Shown one piece after another: positions 8,385-17,502 of a stretch of 64,000 nucleotides of DNA (the first letter of the stretch is position 1; each line of letters opens with the position of its first letter). Made by a program: the position numbers and the translations under genes. Source of the DNA: Rhodobacteraceae bacterium Alg231-04 (lineage in GTDB: Bacteria; Pseudomonadota; Alphaproteobacteria; Rhodobacterales; Rhodobacteraceae); the NCBI GenBank assembly GCA_900143635.1, contig FREY01000008.1, positions 124,001 through 188,000 of the forward strand, written 5' to 3'. The notes below the pieces were generated by a model, which saw only the letters and a program-made list of their open reading frames with translations, had not been told where the DNA came from and did not search any database.

Positions 8385-8579
8385 AAGTGGGTCGAGGTGG
8401 TGGATACGTTTAATGCGGGTGCACTGCTCAGTCTTGCCTCGCTTGGGGTGTTGAAAAAGCGTGTGCTACGCCACATTCCCGCGGATGATCTGGAAGCGGC
8501 CCTAGAATTTGGCGGCAGTGACGAGGCCGATACTGTCTCGCGCCACGGCGCCATCCCGCCCAGGGCCGGAGCGGTGTAG
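8385..8579 (+). pseudogene. C-terminal remnant of a PfkB-family sugar kinase
   Basis: The frame reads KWVEVVDTFNAGALLSLASL followed by ADDLEAALEFGGSDEADTVSRHGAIPP, matching the last 60-70 residues of fructokinase/ribokinase-type enzymes (DTFNAG..., ...AL..G...AA.TVSR.GA.PP). The family motif normally reads VDTVGAGDTFNAG; here the segment TVGAGD, which contains the catalytic aspartate and anion hole, is missing, and there is no N-terminal kinase domain upstream. It is therefore a non-functional scrap. Confidence 0.7.
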
Positions 8580-8598
8580 CTCGGTTCTACAAAATCGA

Positions 8599-8633
8599 CA
8601 GGCGCGCCGAGTGATATTTCGGCGCGCCTGTTT
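8599..8633. terminator. Rho-independent terminator, possibly bidirectional
   Basis: A perfect 12-bp stem (8599-8610 with 8619-8630) and an 8-base loop, followed by TTT. It stands between the sugar-kinase remnant and the end of the convergent minus-strand gene at 8638, so it could serve either side. Confidence 0.7.
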
Positions 8634-8637
8634 GGTA

Positions 8638-10281
8638 TCAATCGCAAATCAGAAATTCACCAATTGCGGATTGCGGCACGCCGAGCGCCTGTAGCAGCGC
8701 CGGTTCTGCCCATTGGCTGTCCCTGCCCAGTAGCCGCTGGTTGGCGGTGCCGATGGCGGCCAGTGTCTTGGGCCCGATGCTGCCATCCGGGGTGCCGACA
8801 TTGATGCCATTGTCATTCAGCGCCCGCTGCAGCCGCTGCAGGTTGCTGGGCGCGCGCATGTCGACCTCGCCGCAATAGGGCGCGGGCACCTGCGCCTGGG
8901 TGATCCAGGTCGGGATTTCCTGCAACACGGTATACTGGCAGCCGGCATCGTCGCAGACGATGGTCGATTCCCCCCATGGGTCGGTCAGTGTATCGTGGAC
9001 GATCTCCAGCAGTTTTGAATTGCGCATCTTCTGCAGCGCGTCGCCCAGATTGTCATAGTTGAAGACGTCGATCAGATCCTGACCGGTCCATTTTTGCCCA
9101 CAGTTCTGCAGGCTGCCGTCAAAGTCTGAGGCGCAGCGAAACAGCTGGCAGGACACGCGCACGGCGGAATCCGGGCGGCTGCCCTGTGGAGTACAAACCT
9201 CGTAAACCCAAGCGTTGCCCCGTTTGGCGCCGTAGCAGGCATAATCGCTGCGCGGCACATAGGTGATGAAGACATCGCGACCGCTGGCCATCCGGCGCAG
9301 CAGCTGCGGTTCATAGCGGCCATAGCGGGCTTTGAAGTCCTCGGCACAAAGGGTCAGCGCCTGCGCGCGCGAGGGGGCAAAACCACCGGCACCGGCGCTG
9401 TGGAAAACGGTTGCGATGCTCTCCATCTCGGGGACGGTCAGATAATACATGCCGCTGGCCGGGGTTTCGTACATCTCTTTCAGGATGGAGAGGTCCAGAT
9501 TGGCCGCAGAGAACAGTTCGACCACATTGTTCAGCGTGGTGTTGATGATGCGCTGAACCTTGTCGACCTCGGCCGCGGAATAGTCCCGTGGCGGCAACGT
9601 CAGATAGGGCGTGTGCAGGCCAAGGCGCGCCGTGTCATGGGCATAGCGGCGCGGATGAAACACGCCTTCATAGGTGGTGTAGCCGGACAGGAAGATCATC
9701 GAACAAGCACTTTCGCAGCGCGCCCCGGCCGGCAGGAGGGTGGTGATATTATGTGCCTGCACAAAATCCGCGATCTCCAGCGCCTCGACAAGGTTGCCGC
9801 CCGGACTGTCCAGCGCAAGGACCGTGTTATAGGGGCAATAGCCCGGCGCGCCGCAGTCCATCAAGTTGTTGGCGGCAACAAAGCCTTTCAGCTTGTCGGC
9901 ATCTCCATCGGTGATCTGGCCGCTCAGCCGGATCACCGGCGCCATCATCACCGCAGTATTGGCCATATTGTCGAGGATTTCCCACATGCCGACAGCACCG
10001 CCGAGGTTGCTGAACGTATCCTCGGGGCTGCCTGCCTTTGGCTTGGCCCGCGTCAGCGCCGCTTGATTGCGCTGCTCGGCGCAGGAGACCGTTTCACATC
10101 CAAGCTTGGACAGTGGCTCGCGGCCGAAAATGCCAAGGCTCCAGTTCCATTCGCTCAGATACTTGCGTGACATGACCGGGTTGCGATCCAGCAGTGAAAT
10201 ATCTGCGGCCTGCGCCGTGGTTGCGGCGCCGCTCAGCAATGTGGCGCAGATGAGTTGGCGCCAAAGCTGTTTCAATCCCAT
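8638..10281 (-). CDS. Exported ClpP-like protein with C-terminal peptidoglycan-binding domain
   Basis: A 547-residue protein starting MGLKQLWRQL with a signal peptide ending near residue 25 (AQA). The ClpP/SppA-like fold shows ALDSPGGN (156-163), RCESACSMIFLSG with Ser191 as likely nucleophile, and ARLGLHTP with His223. The C-terminus carries a peptidoglycan-binding repeat (LQRLQRALNDNGINVGTPDG, about 480-525). Multiple cysteines fit an oxidising periplasm. It shares the three-motif core with the proteins at 11075-13255 and 16000-17502. It is divergent from the OmpA-like gene with 123 bases between. The frame continues upstream to 11001, but that part only mirrors the OmpA-like gene. Proteolytic activity is inferred, not shown. 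Confidence 0.75.
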   Translation of the reverse strand: MGLKQLWRQLICATLLSGAATTAQAADISLLDRNPVMSRKYLSEWNWSLGIFGREPLSKLGCETVSCAEQRNQAALTRAKPKAGSPEDTFSNLGGAVGMWEILDNMANTAVMMAPVIRLSGQITDGDADKLKGFVAANNLMDCGAPGYCPYNTVLALDSPGGNLVEALEIADFVQAHNITTLLPAGARCESACSMIFLSGYTTYEGVFHPRRYAHDTARLGLHTPYLTLPPRDYSAAEVDKVQRIINTTLNNVVELFSAANLDLSILKEMYETPASGMYYLTVPEMESIATVFHSAGAGGFAPSRAQALTLCAEDFKARYGRYEPQLLRRMASGRDVFITYVPRSDYACYGAKRGNAWVYEVCTPQGSRPDSAVRVSCQLFRCASDFDGSLQNCGQKWTGQDLIDVFNYDNLGDALQKMRNSKLLEIVHDTLTDPWGESTIVCDDAGCQYTVLQEIPTWITQAQVPAPYCGEVDMRAPSNLQRLQRALNDNGINVGTPDGSIGPKTLAAIGTANQRLLGRDSQWAEPALLQALGVPQSAIGEFLICD

Positions 10282-10404
10282 TTCAAACCCAATCTCTTTT
10301 CTGTGTTGCCGCAAATCCGGCGCTTGCAGACAAGTGTTTTGTTTTCTTTGGCGCGCGGGAAGGCTAAACTTGGCAAAATTGCGAAAAACACGGTGATTGA
10401 CGAT

Positions 10405-11055
10405 ATGAAACCACAATTTATTGCTCTGATCGCGGCCTTGGCGGCAGGCCCTGCTTTTGCTCAGTCGACAATCACTCTGGACAGTTTCCCTGCGGTTGAA
10501 CCGCAGGCCGACACCGCCACGGCCCAGACTGAGGCGCCAAGCGCGCTGGCCTCCTGTCTGACCGACCCGACGGTTTGCGCCAGTTCCGAGCATCAGGCCG
10601 GCTGGACCCCTACAATGGGCGATGTGCAGAATATCAGGCTTGTGGATCACGAAGCCGAACCGCTGCGGGTTTCCACCTCTGGGGGGACATCCGCGGAAAT
10701 GGCCCAAAGCCTGCCCTCCGTCGATATGGAGATCCTGTTCGACTATAATTCTGACGCGGTGCGCTCGGATCAGATTTCCCAGCTGTCCGAGCTTGCGACG
10801 CTTTTGAAAACCGAACAGTTCAATGACTACCGCTTCTTGTTTCTGGGCCATACCGATGCGAAAGGCTCGGCTGAGTATAATCAGGACCTCTCGGCCCGGC
10901 GCGCCGAAAGCGTTGCGCGGCTGGTGCGCGGTCTGGCAAATCTGGAAGACGGACGCGCGGTGGCGGCGGGGCAGGGGTTCACTCACTTGAAAACACCGCA
11001 TGATCCCCTGAATGCGCAGAACCGACGGGTTCAGCTGGTGCTGGTGCCGCGCTGA
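10405..11055 (+). CDS. OmpA-family peptidoglycan-associated protein
   Basis: A 216-residue protein with a signal peptide (MKPQFIALIAALAAGPAFAQ). The C-terminal OmpA domain spans about residues 105-214: DMEILFDYNSDAVR, FLGHTDAKGSAEYNQDLSARRAESV and NRRVQLVLVPR, all typical for binding meso-diaminopimelate in peptidoglycan. There is no beta-barrel, so it resembles a periplasmic or lipoprotein-like stator/anchor, although no lipobox is visible. It sits alone on the plus strand between the ClpP-like/PG-binding gene and the caspase operon, and its stop is 19 bases from the convergent operon end. It may anchor the neighbouring exported proteins to the wall. Confidence 0.85.
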   Translation: MKPQFIALIAALAAGPAFAQSTITLDSFPAVEPQADTATAQTEAPSALASCLTDPTVCASSEHQAGWTPTMGDVQNIRLVDHEAEPLRVSTSGGTSAEMAQSLPSVDMEILFDYNSDAVRSDQISQLSELATLLKTEQFNDYRFLFLGHTDAKGSAEYNQDLSARRAESVARLVRGLANLEDGRAVAAGQGFTHLKTPHDPLNAQNRRVQLVLVPR

Positions 11056-11074
11056 ACCCCTCCGGTCTGACAGG

Positions 11075-13255
11075 TCAGTTCAGATTTTCCAGTAGGGCCT
11101 CGGCCAACGGGTGTTTCAAGTCAGCCGCGCGAAGCAGAAATTCGCGCGCGAGATCCTGATCGCCACCGGCCAGCGCGGTTTGAGAATAGCCCACCAATGC
11201 GTTTGAAAGCCCGGCCTCGGCAGCCTGCAGAAGATAGTCGTCGGCGCTTAGGGGCAGACTATCGGCGGGCAGGGCACCCTTGGACAGTTTGCGCGACAAT
11301 TCATAAGCCGCGGCGCGATCCCCTGCCGCGGCGGCCTTTGCATAAAACTGCGCAGCGGCGCTGGGGCCGCCTTCCAGATGGCCCTCAAACGTCAGAGCCG
11401 CCAGATGGGCCAGCGCCTCACCATCCTGCTGATCGGCGGCCATCCTGTAGTATTGCGCGGCCTTGGCGAAATCGCCTTTGGCGCGATGATGATTGCCAAT
11501 CCGCACCCAACCGCCTGTTGCCCCCAGATCTGCTGCCGTCTCGTAGGCGGCAAAGGCATCGCTGAGAGAGATGTCCCGGCCCAGCCCCTGTTCGGCCATT
11601 GCGCCGCTGTGGAGATAGGCAAAGGGATTGCCCTGATCGCGGGCCTTGGCAAACCAGAGCGCGGCCTCAGCCCGATCGCGTGCTGTGCCCTTGCCATAGA
11701 GATAGGCGATGCCGGTGCCATTCTGCGCGGTGGCATTGCCCGCCTTGGCCGCTGCCAGGAACAGCGCCAGCGCGCCCTGATGATCGCCAGCGGAATAGAG
11801 CGTGCGGGCCAGAGCCGTGGTCGCATTCAGGGTGGCATCATCAAACAGGGTGGCGGTGCCGCAGGCCTCTTCGGCGGCGGTGCTGTTGATGGACCAGATC
11901 GGCACGCCCGGCGTGCCTTCGATCTGAAACGGCGCGGCGGCCTGCGCCAGACAGCGGGCGCGAATGCGTGCGGTGAAATCGCCGGTCTGGGTTTCGGCAA
12001 TGCAAAGGCGGCTGCGTTGATCTCCGGCGGCGCAAAAGATCTCGCCCTCTGGTGTGTAGGCGTAATCGTCCCAGGGAAAGCTGCCCCATTCGTCGGCCTG
12101 CAGACGGGTGTTCTGATCGCCGGGGCCGCTGATCTCAATTTCACCTGCGGCAGCGAAGGCAAACCCCAGTTTTTTGTCCTGCCCGATGGGCTGCATCACT
12201 GCGATTTCATCGACACTACAGGTGCCGTTAGTGACGACACCCGCATTCAAGGCCGAGCAGGGCAGCTGCTTTGCCCGGCGCAGGGGGATAATCCCTTTAT
12301 GCGGCGCGGCGGGCGGTGTTCCGGCCAGGTCCGACAGCACCGCATGCCAGCCCGAGAAATGGCTGGCGTTCAGCGCAATGGCCGTCTCGCCCAGATCGTC
12401 GCGCCCAGCGACATAGCCCCAGCCCATGAAACCGCCATTCCCGTCCCCGAACATTTCAAAACGGCAGGTGAAGCTGCTGACGGTTCCGAAGCCAAGGGTG
12501 ACGGTAGCGCCGCCGTCACGGGGCCGCACATATTGTTCGCCCGCTGGCAGGAAAGGCCCGGTGCCGCGATGATGACCGGCAAGGTTCATGCAGCCATTCA
12601 GCCACATCGGCGGAGAAATACGGGTGGGGGCAGGGATGCCTTCAACCTGCACGCCCCAGTCCAGCGCCCGGCCTGTGGTGGCAATATCGTAGAACTCGGC
12701 CGCCGGGGTGCGCAGCATGGTTTCAACCGCGTTGATCGGCATGGCGATCTCATGGGCTGCGCCCAGAACTTCGGCGATGCCCTGCACGGCAACGTAATAG
12801 GCCTTGTCGACGCTGGACTTGCCATAGTTGCCATCCGGCACGCTGAGTGAGGGCGCATGAAAGCCGAGCCGCGCGCGGGCATGAATGGCCCGGTCCAGCG
12901 GTGCGCCCTCGGCCATCTCGGTGCCACCCATAAAGGCCACGGCACAGGCCGACATGCAGCTGTCGCCGTCGCGCACCCGTGTAGGCACCCCGTAAGAGCG
13001 GAAGAACCGCGCCATCTGCAGCCCTTCGATCAGGCTGCCGCCGGGGCTGTCGAGGCAGAGCACCGGCGTGCTGTAGCGTTGTTCACTGACCAGTCGCATC
13101 ACCTGTTCGGCACTGTCCGCAGTCAGCTGGCCCTGCAACAGATGGCTGCATCCCATCGGATTTGGCGCAAGGCGGGTCAGTTTCAGTGGCGCGGCATGGG
13201 CGGTGGCGGTCAGCGCAAGACAGGCAAGAACCAGAAGAAAACGGCTCAGGATCAT
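11075..13255 (-). CDS. Exported ClpP-like protein with Sel1-type repeats
   Basis: A 726-residue protein with a signal peptide (cut near residue 21, THAAP). The ClpP-like core shows VLCLDSPGGS (65-74), DSCMSACAVAFMGG with Ser102 as likely nucleophile, and ARLGFHAPS with His133. A middle domain of about 300 residues is cysteine-rich and not recognised. The last 220 residues are Sel1/TPR-like helical repeats (for example ALFLAAAKAGNATAQNGTG and EAALWFAKARDQGNPFAYLH), usually protein-interaction modules. It is the last gene of the six-gene operon; its start overlaps the stop of the upstream caspase gene by four bases. Likely location is the periplasm. Confidence 0.75.
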   Translation of the reverse strand: MILSRFLLVLACLALTATAHAAPLKLTRLAPNPMGCSHLLQGQLTADSAEQVMRLVSEQRYSTPVLCLDSPGGSLIEGLQMARFFRSYGVPTRVRDGDSCMSACAVAFMGGTEMAEGAPLDRAIHARARLGFHAPSLSVPDGNYGKSSVDKAYYVAVQGIAEVLGAAHEIAMPINAVETMLRTPAAEFYDIATTGRALDWGVQVEGIPAPTRISPPMWLNGCMNLAGHHRGTGPFLPAGEQYVRPRDGGATVTLGFGTVSSFTCRFEMFGDGNGGFMGWGYVAGRDDLGETAIALNASHFSGWHAVLSDLAGTPPAAPHKGIIPLRRAKQLPCSALNAGVVTNGTCSVDEIAVMQPIGQDKKLGFAFAAAGEIEISGPGDQNTRLQADEWGSFPWDDYAYTPEGEIFCAAGDQRSRLCIAETQTGDFTARIRARCLAQAAAPFQIEGTPGVPIWSINSTAAEEACGTATLFDDATLNATTALARTLYSAGDHQGALALFLAAAKAGNATAQNGTGIAYLYGKGTARDRAEAALWFAKARDQGNPFAYLHSGAMAEQGLGRDISLSDAFAAYETAADLGATGGWVRIGNHHRAKGDFAKAAQYYRMAADQQDGEALAHLAALTFEGHLEGGPSAAAQFYAKAAAAGDRAAAYELSRKLSKGALPADSLPLSADDYLLQAAEAGLSNALVGYSQTALAGGDQDLAREFLLRAADLKHPLAEALLENLN

Positions 13256-14478
13256 TCGACAATGAAGCTTTCAAAGCGGAATTCGGTTGGCGGGTAATCT
13301 GCGGCGCTGAGGAAACCGGCCCAGTCGCCCGCATTCACCTTTTGCGCAGCGGCCTGCAAGATAGAGCGCACGGCGTTCTGATCGCCGCCAATCCCGGCAG
13401 GTTCACACAAGAAGCCCAGCTTATGGGCGCCCTTGGCATCGGTCTCCTCGATGGCGAGCCCATAACGGGACCCCGGCGAGATTTCATAGCGGGTCTGGCC
13501 GTTGGACAGGGTCACCTGTTTGAAAAACTGCAGCGGGATCGGGGTGATCTGCCCGTCCGGGGTAAAATTGGCAAAGAAAGGGCGACAGGCGTTGGGCACA
13601 TCGGCGACAACGGAAATCTCTTCGCCAACAGTGACACGCGGTGGGTAAACCGCCAGAAGCGCGCGCAGCGGATCGGTTTCCGTCGCGGTGCTGGCGGTGC
13701 GGTTAAAGTAGAATTCGGTCTGCATCTGCGACAGTTGCTGCGGGCGCTGCACGCCACCGGTTTCAGAGACAACATCGCCGGTCACCCGCTTCATCAGCAC
13801 CGAGATTTCAGTGTCCGGCGTGCGAATGTGTTTGGCCAGCGCACGGGCAAAGGGCGAATTGCTGCCTGCACCATCGCTGGCGACGGTATTGGGCAGGGTC
13901 GCATAGGTGATCAGCATGTCCCCTTCGGGGCGCACCACCGCCAGCCCGCGTGTCTGCGCCACGCTGCGGTTGGCGGATGTTCCATTCGACAGCGCCTCGG
14001 CAAAGGGGTTGTTGCGGCAGGCATCCAGAAAGATCATCGAGACCGGGAAAGGTTTCAGCACCGAGATCAGGCTGTCCATCGAAATCGTCTGACGCTCGAT
14101 CGAGGCTTCGGTGGTGATTTTGGCATCCACCGGCACCAGAAAATTGCGCCCGTCCTTTTGCAGCCCGTGACCCGAGAAGTAGACCGCCACCGCTTCAGCA
14201 CTGCCATAGCGTTCAGCCAGCCGGTCGATGGCCTCGCCCAGAGTGTTCTGATCGGTATCGGTAATGACCTCAACCTCGAACCCCATGGCGGCGAAGCTTT
14301 GGGCCAGAAGGGCGGTGTCATTGATCGTATTGTTCAGCCGCCCCGCATGTTCATAGGCCTGATTGCCGATCAGCAGCGCATAGCGACCGCCAGCTGTTGC
14401 CTGCTGCGGCAACACAAATAGCAGGGCACAAAGCGTCAAAAGCGCAGCTGTCAGACGATGAAAAGCCATTTTGAACAT
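13252..14478 (-). CDS. Exported caspase-like peptidase (C14) with DUF4384-like tail
   Basis: A 408-residue protein with a signal peptide (cut near residue 29). The p20-like caspase domain begins GRYALLIGNQAYEHAGRLNN and carries the dyad His104 in VYFSGHGLQ and Cys154 in FLDACRNNPF. The C-terminal part (about 270-370; LRALLAVYPPRVTVGEEISV) resembles the DUF4384 domain often found with bacterial caspase-like proteins. AGGAG eight bases before the ATG supports the start at 14478. It is the second of two caspase genes in the operon, 37 bases after the first. Substrate and activation are unknown; location is inferred as periplasmic. Confidence 0.85.
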   Translation of the reverse strand: MFKMAFHRLTAALLTLCALLFVLPQQATAGGRYALLIGNQAYEHAGRLNNTINDTALLAQSFAAMGFEVEVITDTDQNTLGEAIDRLAERYGSAEAVAVYFSGHGLQKDGRNFLVPVDAKITTEASIERQTISMDSLISVLKPFPVSMIFLDACRNNPFAEALSNGTSANRSVAQTRGLAVVRPEGDMLITYATLPNTVASDGAGSNSPFARALAKHIRTPDTEISVLMKRVTGDVVSETGGVQRPQQLSQMQTEFYFNRTASTATETDPLRALLAVYPPRVTVGEEISVVADVPNACRPFFANFTPDGQITPIPLQFFKQVTLSNGQTRYEISPGSRYGLAIEETDAKGAHKLGFLCEPAGIGGDQNAVRSILQAAAQKVNAGDWAGFLSAADYPPTEFRFESFIVE

Positions 14479-14515
14479 GTGGGTCAGCTCCTTTGGTGCG
14501 GGCGGGTTCGGCGGA

Positions 14516-16006
14516 TTACTTCAGCCGGAGTTCAGTGATTGCGGTGTCCTGCCAGCGGCTGCCGGGATAGGTTTGGGTGATTTCCAGCAGTATCCAGCGC
14601 ACTTCACCATCACCGGGCAGCGGCAGATCCTGCCATTTGCTGTTGTCCGACAGCCGGTAGGTGAAATCGCCGCCCCGGCTGGTGCGGATACGCAGAGCGG
14701 CCACACGGCCATTGCCGCTGAAGGACTTGCTGGATTTGGCATAGCCATTGATGACCGCGACAGAGCTGACATAAGAGACCTCGGGCAGCTCGATCAGGAT
14801 CGTCTGGCCTTCCCCATTGCCGGTCACCCCCTCAACCCACGCCGTGCTGCGGATATTGTCAGTCAGGTTTCCGAGCCCATAGCTGTTGCCCGATTGCGGC
14901 GCCAGAACGGAAGCTGCGCAAAGGCGTGCATTTTTCACCGCCCCGCCACCCGGCGTGCAGGTCTGCCAGCCGAGATCGGGCAGTGTTTTGTGGGTGATCA
15001 CCGGCAGCGGCGCGGGCTTGGGCTCTAGTGCCGCAAGGAGACTGTCGGCAAGATGGGCATAGATGGAACATTGGGCATAGTCTTGGGCAAAAATTTCCAA
15101 GAGAGCAGCGTCGTCGCTGTTCTTGATGTCGGCCCAGACATCACCGGCGCGGGCACAGGGGTCGGCCGGAACCGGTGTCGGGCTGGCCACCTGCGGGGCC
15201 GAGCCGCCGCAGCTGTCAGCGAGACAAAGCTTGCCGTTGATCTGGTCGTAATAGGCCGGGTTCTGCTGGTGGCCCTGATAGGTCAGCGCGACCTCGGCCG
15301 TTTCCAATTGGGCGTCATTAATGGCGTCTTCCAGATAGAGGCCGGCCTGCAGTTTGGGCAGGAAATGGCGGGTAAAGACCGACAGCGTCTGGCCCTCGTC
15401 CTGTGGCAGCCGGTCCAGCGATTCCTCGCCCGCGCCAGCTGAAAAGATCAAAAAGGCCCCCTGCGGCACCCGTTCGACAGCCAGACCGCGGCTAAGCCCC
15501 AGGCTTTTGGTGCCGCTGCGGCCGGCAAATATATTGTTGCGGCAGGCGTCGATAATGGCCACCTGCACCGCTGCACCCGCATCGCGCAGCTGGTCGACCA
15601 CCCCGTCAGCCCCATTCTGAAGCGCCATCGACATCGCCTTGACCCGGCGTTCGGACTTGGGTTCGGCCAGATCGGTTGGCAGAAGGTAATTGACCCGCCC
15701 GTCGGACCAGCCATGGCCCGAATAGACAAAGACCGCCGTGTCGCCGGGCCGGATCTGGTCGAGGAAATCAGCCAGCGCAAACTCCATGCCGGTGCGATCC
15801 AGATCCTCGTGCAGACTGACCGAATAGCCAAGCGTCTCGAATGTGTCTGCATAGGCGGCGGCATCGGCCAAAGTGTTCTGCAAAGCAGGTACATTCTGAT
15901 AGGCGCCATTGCCGATGATCAGCGCATGGCGATCCTGCGCCGCAGCTGACATGGGCAGCAGGGCCGTCAGTGTCAAAACGGCAAGAACACCAAGACGGGT
16001 CAGCAT
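14516..16006 (-). CDS. Exported caspase-like peptidase (C14) with discoidin-like C-terminal domain
   Basis: A 496-residue protein with a signal peptide (cut near AAAQD, residue 24). The caspase core starts RHALIIGNGAYQNVPALQNT and has both catalytic residues, His98 in VYSGHGWSDG and Cys155 in IIDACRNNIF. A Pro-rich linker with cysteine pairs follows, then a C-terminal domain (about 365-496; NIRSTAWVEGVTGNGEGQTI, LRIRTSRGGDFTYRL) that fits the F5/8 type C (discoidin-like) beta-sandwich, normally a binding module for glycans or lipids. The start overlaps the end of the upstream ClpP-like gene by seven bases, indicating translational coupling. Confidence 0.85.
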   Translation of the reverse strand: MLTRLGVLAVLTLTALLPMSAAAQDRHALIIGNGAYQNVPALQNTLADAAAYADTFETLGYSVSLHEDLDRTGMEFALADFLDQIRPGDTAVFVYSGHGWSDGRVNYLLPTDLAEPKSERRVKAMSMALQNGADGVVDQLRDAGAAVQVAIIDACRNNIFAGRSGTKSLGLSRGLAVERVPQGAFLIFSAGAGEESLDRLPQDEGQTLSVFTRHFLPKLQAGLYLEDAINDAQLETAEVALTYQGHQQNPAYYDQINGKLCLADSCGGSAPQVASPTPVPADPCARAGDVWADIKNSDDAALLEIFAQDYAQCSIYAHLADSLLAALEPKPAPLPVITHKTLPDLGWQTCTPGGGAVKNARLCAASVLAPQSGNSYGLGNLTDNIRSTAWVEGVTGNGEGQTILIELPEVSYVSSVAVINGYAKSSKSFSGNGRVAALRIRTSRGGDFTYRLSDNSKWQDLPLPGDGEVRWILLEITQTYPGSRWQDTAITELRLK

Positions 16007-17502
16007 CCTTTGGCTTTCTCCATTTCTTTGATGCGCGAGATTTCGTTGGCTTCGGACGCGCTGACTTCGGGCGATTTGGTATAACAGCCATCATTGCCAA
16101 AGGCCGCAATGCCGCGCGGCCCGCCAAAGCAGTAGCCGTTGTTGTGAAAGATCTCGTTGCGCCGGTGCCAGAGGGCGTCACAGCTGAGGTCGGCCACATC
16201 CTGCGACCCGGCCGCCGCGCCGCCGAGCGATGGCAGATCGGAGAGCGACATATCAAAGGGATACAGCACCAGCGGGCTGCGGGTTTCGGCCGGATAGCTG
16301 AGGGCAAACTCCTGCCAGCTGTAATCGCCATCTCGCAGGGCCTGATAGTATTCTTCCCAGCTATAGCTGCCCACCACCCAGACTTTCAGCGCGGTGCCAT
16401 TGTCGAAATCCCACAGCGTGTGATGCTGGGCACCTTCAACGTCGAAATGATCGATTGTTTCACCGGGCTTGGCGTCGGTGGACAGTTCAACCAGACAGAT
16501 GGCCTCACCGATGTAGTAATCGGGGTAACCACCGGCATAGCCGACAAGGCGGCCATATTCCGGTGCGTCAATGCCGCCATGGAAGCGCACCAGTGCTCCG
16601 TTGTCCGATCCGTCCTGCACCCGGGTGCCACCGTTCTGGACAAAGGGCAGGGCGCGGAATTCCTCTACCAGATCCTTGGCATCCACATGGGCCGAGGATT
16701 TCCAGCGCGCGCTGATGCCGAGGCCAAAGCCTTCAGCGCTTTGCATATAGACGTTGTCGCAGATGGTGCGGATCAGCCGCTCATCTGCGCGGACGCGGGT
16801 GCTGTAATTTGTAACCGGTATCTCGGCCAGTATCGCATCACCAACCGTGTCGATCATATACATGTCTTCCGGTGCGGTGCCGAGAAAGCGCGCCATCACA
16901 TAGGCCGAGGCAAAGGCGCGGGGGCCTGCGTCGTTATTGTCCGGGATGGTTGACATCTCAAAGGCGCGGCGGGCGGCCTCGATGGCCACTTTGAAGCCCT
17001 GTGTCACATGGCTGCTGCTATAGGTGGCGCCCGCAGGCAGGCCGAGTGAGGGCGCGTGAAAGCCAAGCCGCGCACCGGGTTCCAGCGTGCGGTCATAGGT
17101 CATCCAATAGGTCTCACCCTCTTCCACCTGCTTGCCGGCCAGAAAGATCAGCGAACAGGCGGATTCGCAGACCGCACCGGTTTTGACGCGCGTGGCGATG
17201 CTGTCCGGGTGGAACAGCAGGTATTCGGCAATATCCAGCGCCTCGCTGAAACTGCCGCCGGGGCTGTCCAGACAGAGGGTGGCCCCACCGTATTCATCCT
17301 CAAAACGGGCCTTGATCTTGGCCAGATCACCGGCCGCAACCTGGCCGGTGAAATGATCCGTGCAATCGCCCGAACCGGTCAGATCTTCGCTTAGCTCCCC
17401 GGCATGGGCCGTGGTGCCAAACAGCAGCGACAGCACGGTAGCAGCCGCCAGCGACAGGGCCCGCAGATGGCGGGTACAGGCAATATTCCCCGGCACCCGC
17501 AT
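16000..17502 (-). CDS. Exported ClpP-like periplasmic protein
   Basis: A 500-residue protein with a signal peptide (cut near THAGE, residue 35). Core motifs are ATLCLDSPGGS (74-84), VCESACSLIFLAG with Ser114 as likely nucleophile, and ARLGFHAPS with His149, the same set as in the two related proteins nearby. The remaining 300 residues include aromatic-rich sequence and cysteine pairs but no domain I recognise. It lies directly after the tetraheme cytochrome gene (adjacent bases) and overlaps the first caspase gene, so all are on one transcript. A serine-protease role is inferred from motif similarity only. Confidence 0.75.
   Translation of the reverse strand: MRVPGNIACTRHLRALSLAAATVLSLLFGTTAHAGELSEDLTGSGDCTDHFTGQVAAGDLAKIKARFEDEYGGATLCLDSPGGSFSEALDIAEYLLFHPDSIATRVKTGAVCESACSLIFLAGKQVEEGETYWMTYDRTLEPGARLGFHAPSLGLPAGATYSSSHVTQGFKVAIEAARRAFEMSTIPDNNDAGPRAFASAYVMARFLGTAPEDMYMIDTVGDAILAEIPVTNYSTRVRADERLIRTICDNVYMQSAEGFGLGISARWKSSAHVDAKDLVEEFRALPFVQNGGTRVQDGSDNGALVRFHGGIDAPEYGRLVGYAGGYPDYYIGEAICLVELSTDAKPGETIDHFDVEGAQHHTLWDFDNGTALKVWVVGSYSWEEYYQALRDGDYSWQEFALSYPAETRSPLVLYPFDMSLSDLPSLGGAAAGSQDVADLSCDALWHRRNEIFHNNGYCFGGPRGIAAFGNDGCYTKSPEVSASEANEISRIKEMEKAKGC

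Noticed and set aside
10282-11001. Long N-terminal extension of the ClpP-like/PG-binding protein
   Set aside because: It lies antisense to the OmpA-like gene and precedes a clear signal peptide starting at 10281.
11378-12850. Open frame of about 490 codons on the plus strand
   Set aside because: It mirrors the Sel1/ClpP-like gene on the other strand, has no family motif and is glycine/arginine-rich as expected for antisense GC-rich frames. The same applies to long plus-strand frames at 13162-14421, 15970-16953, 18562-19707 and 42225-43991.
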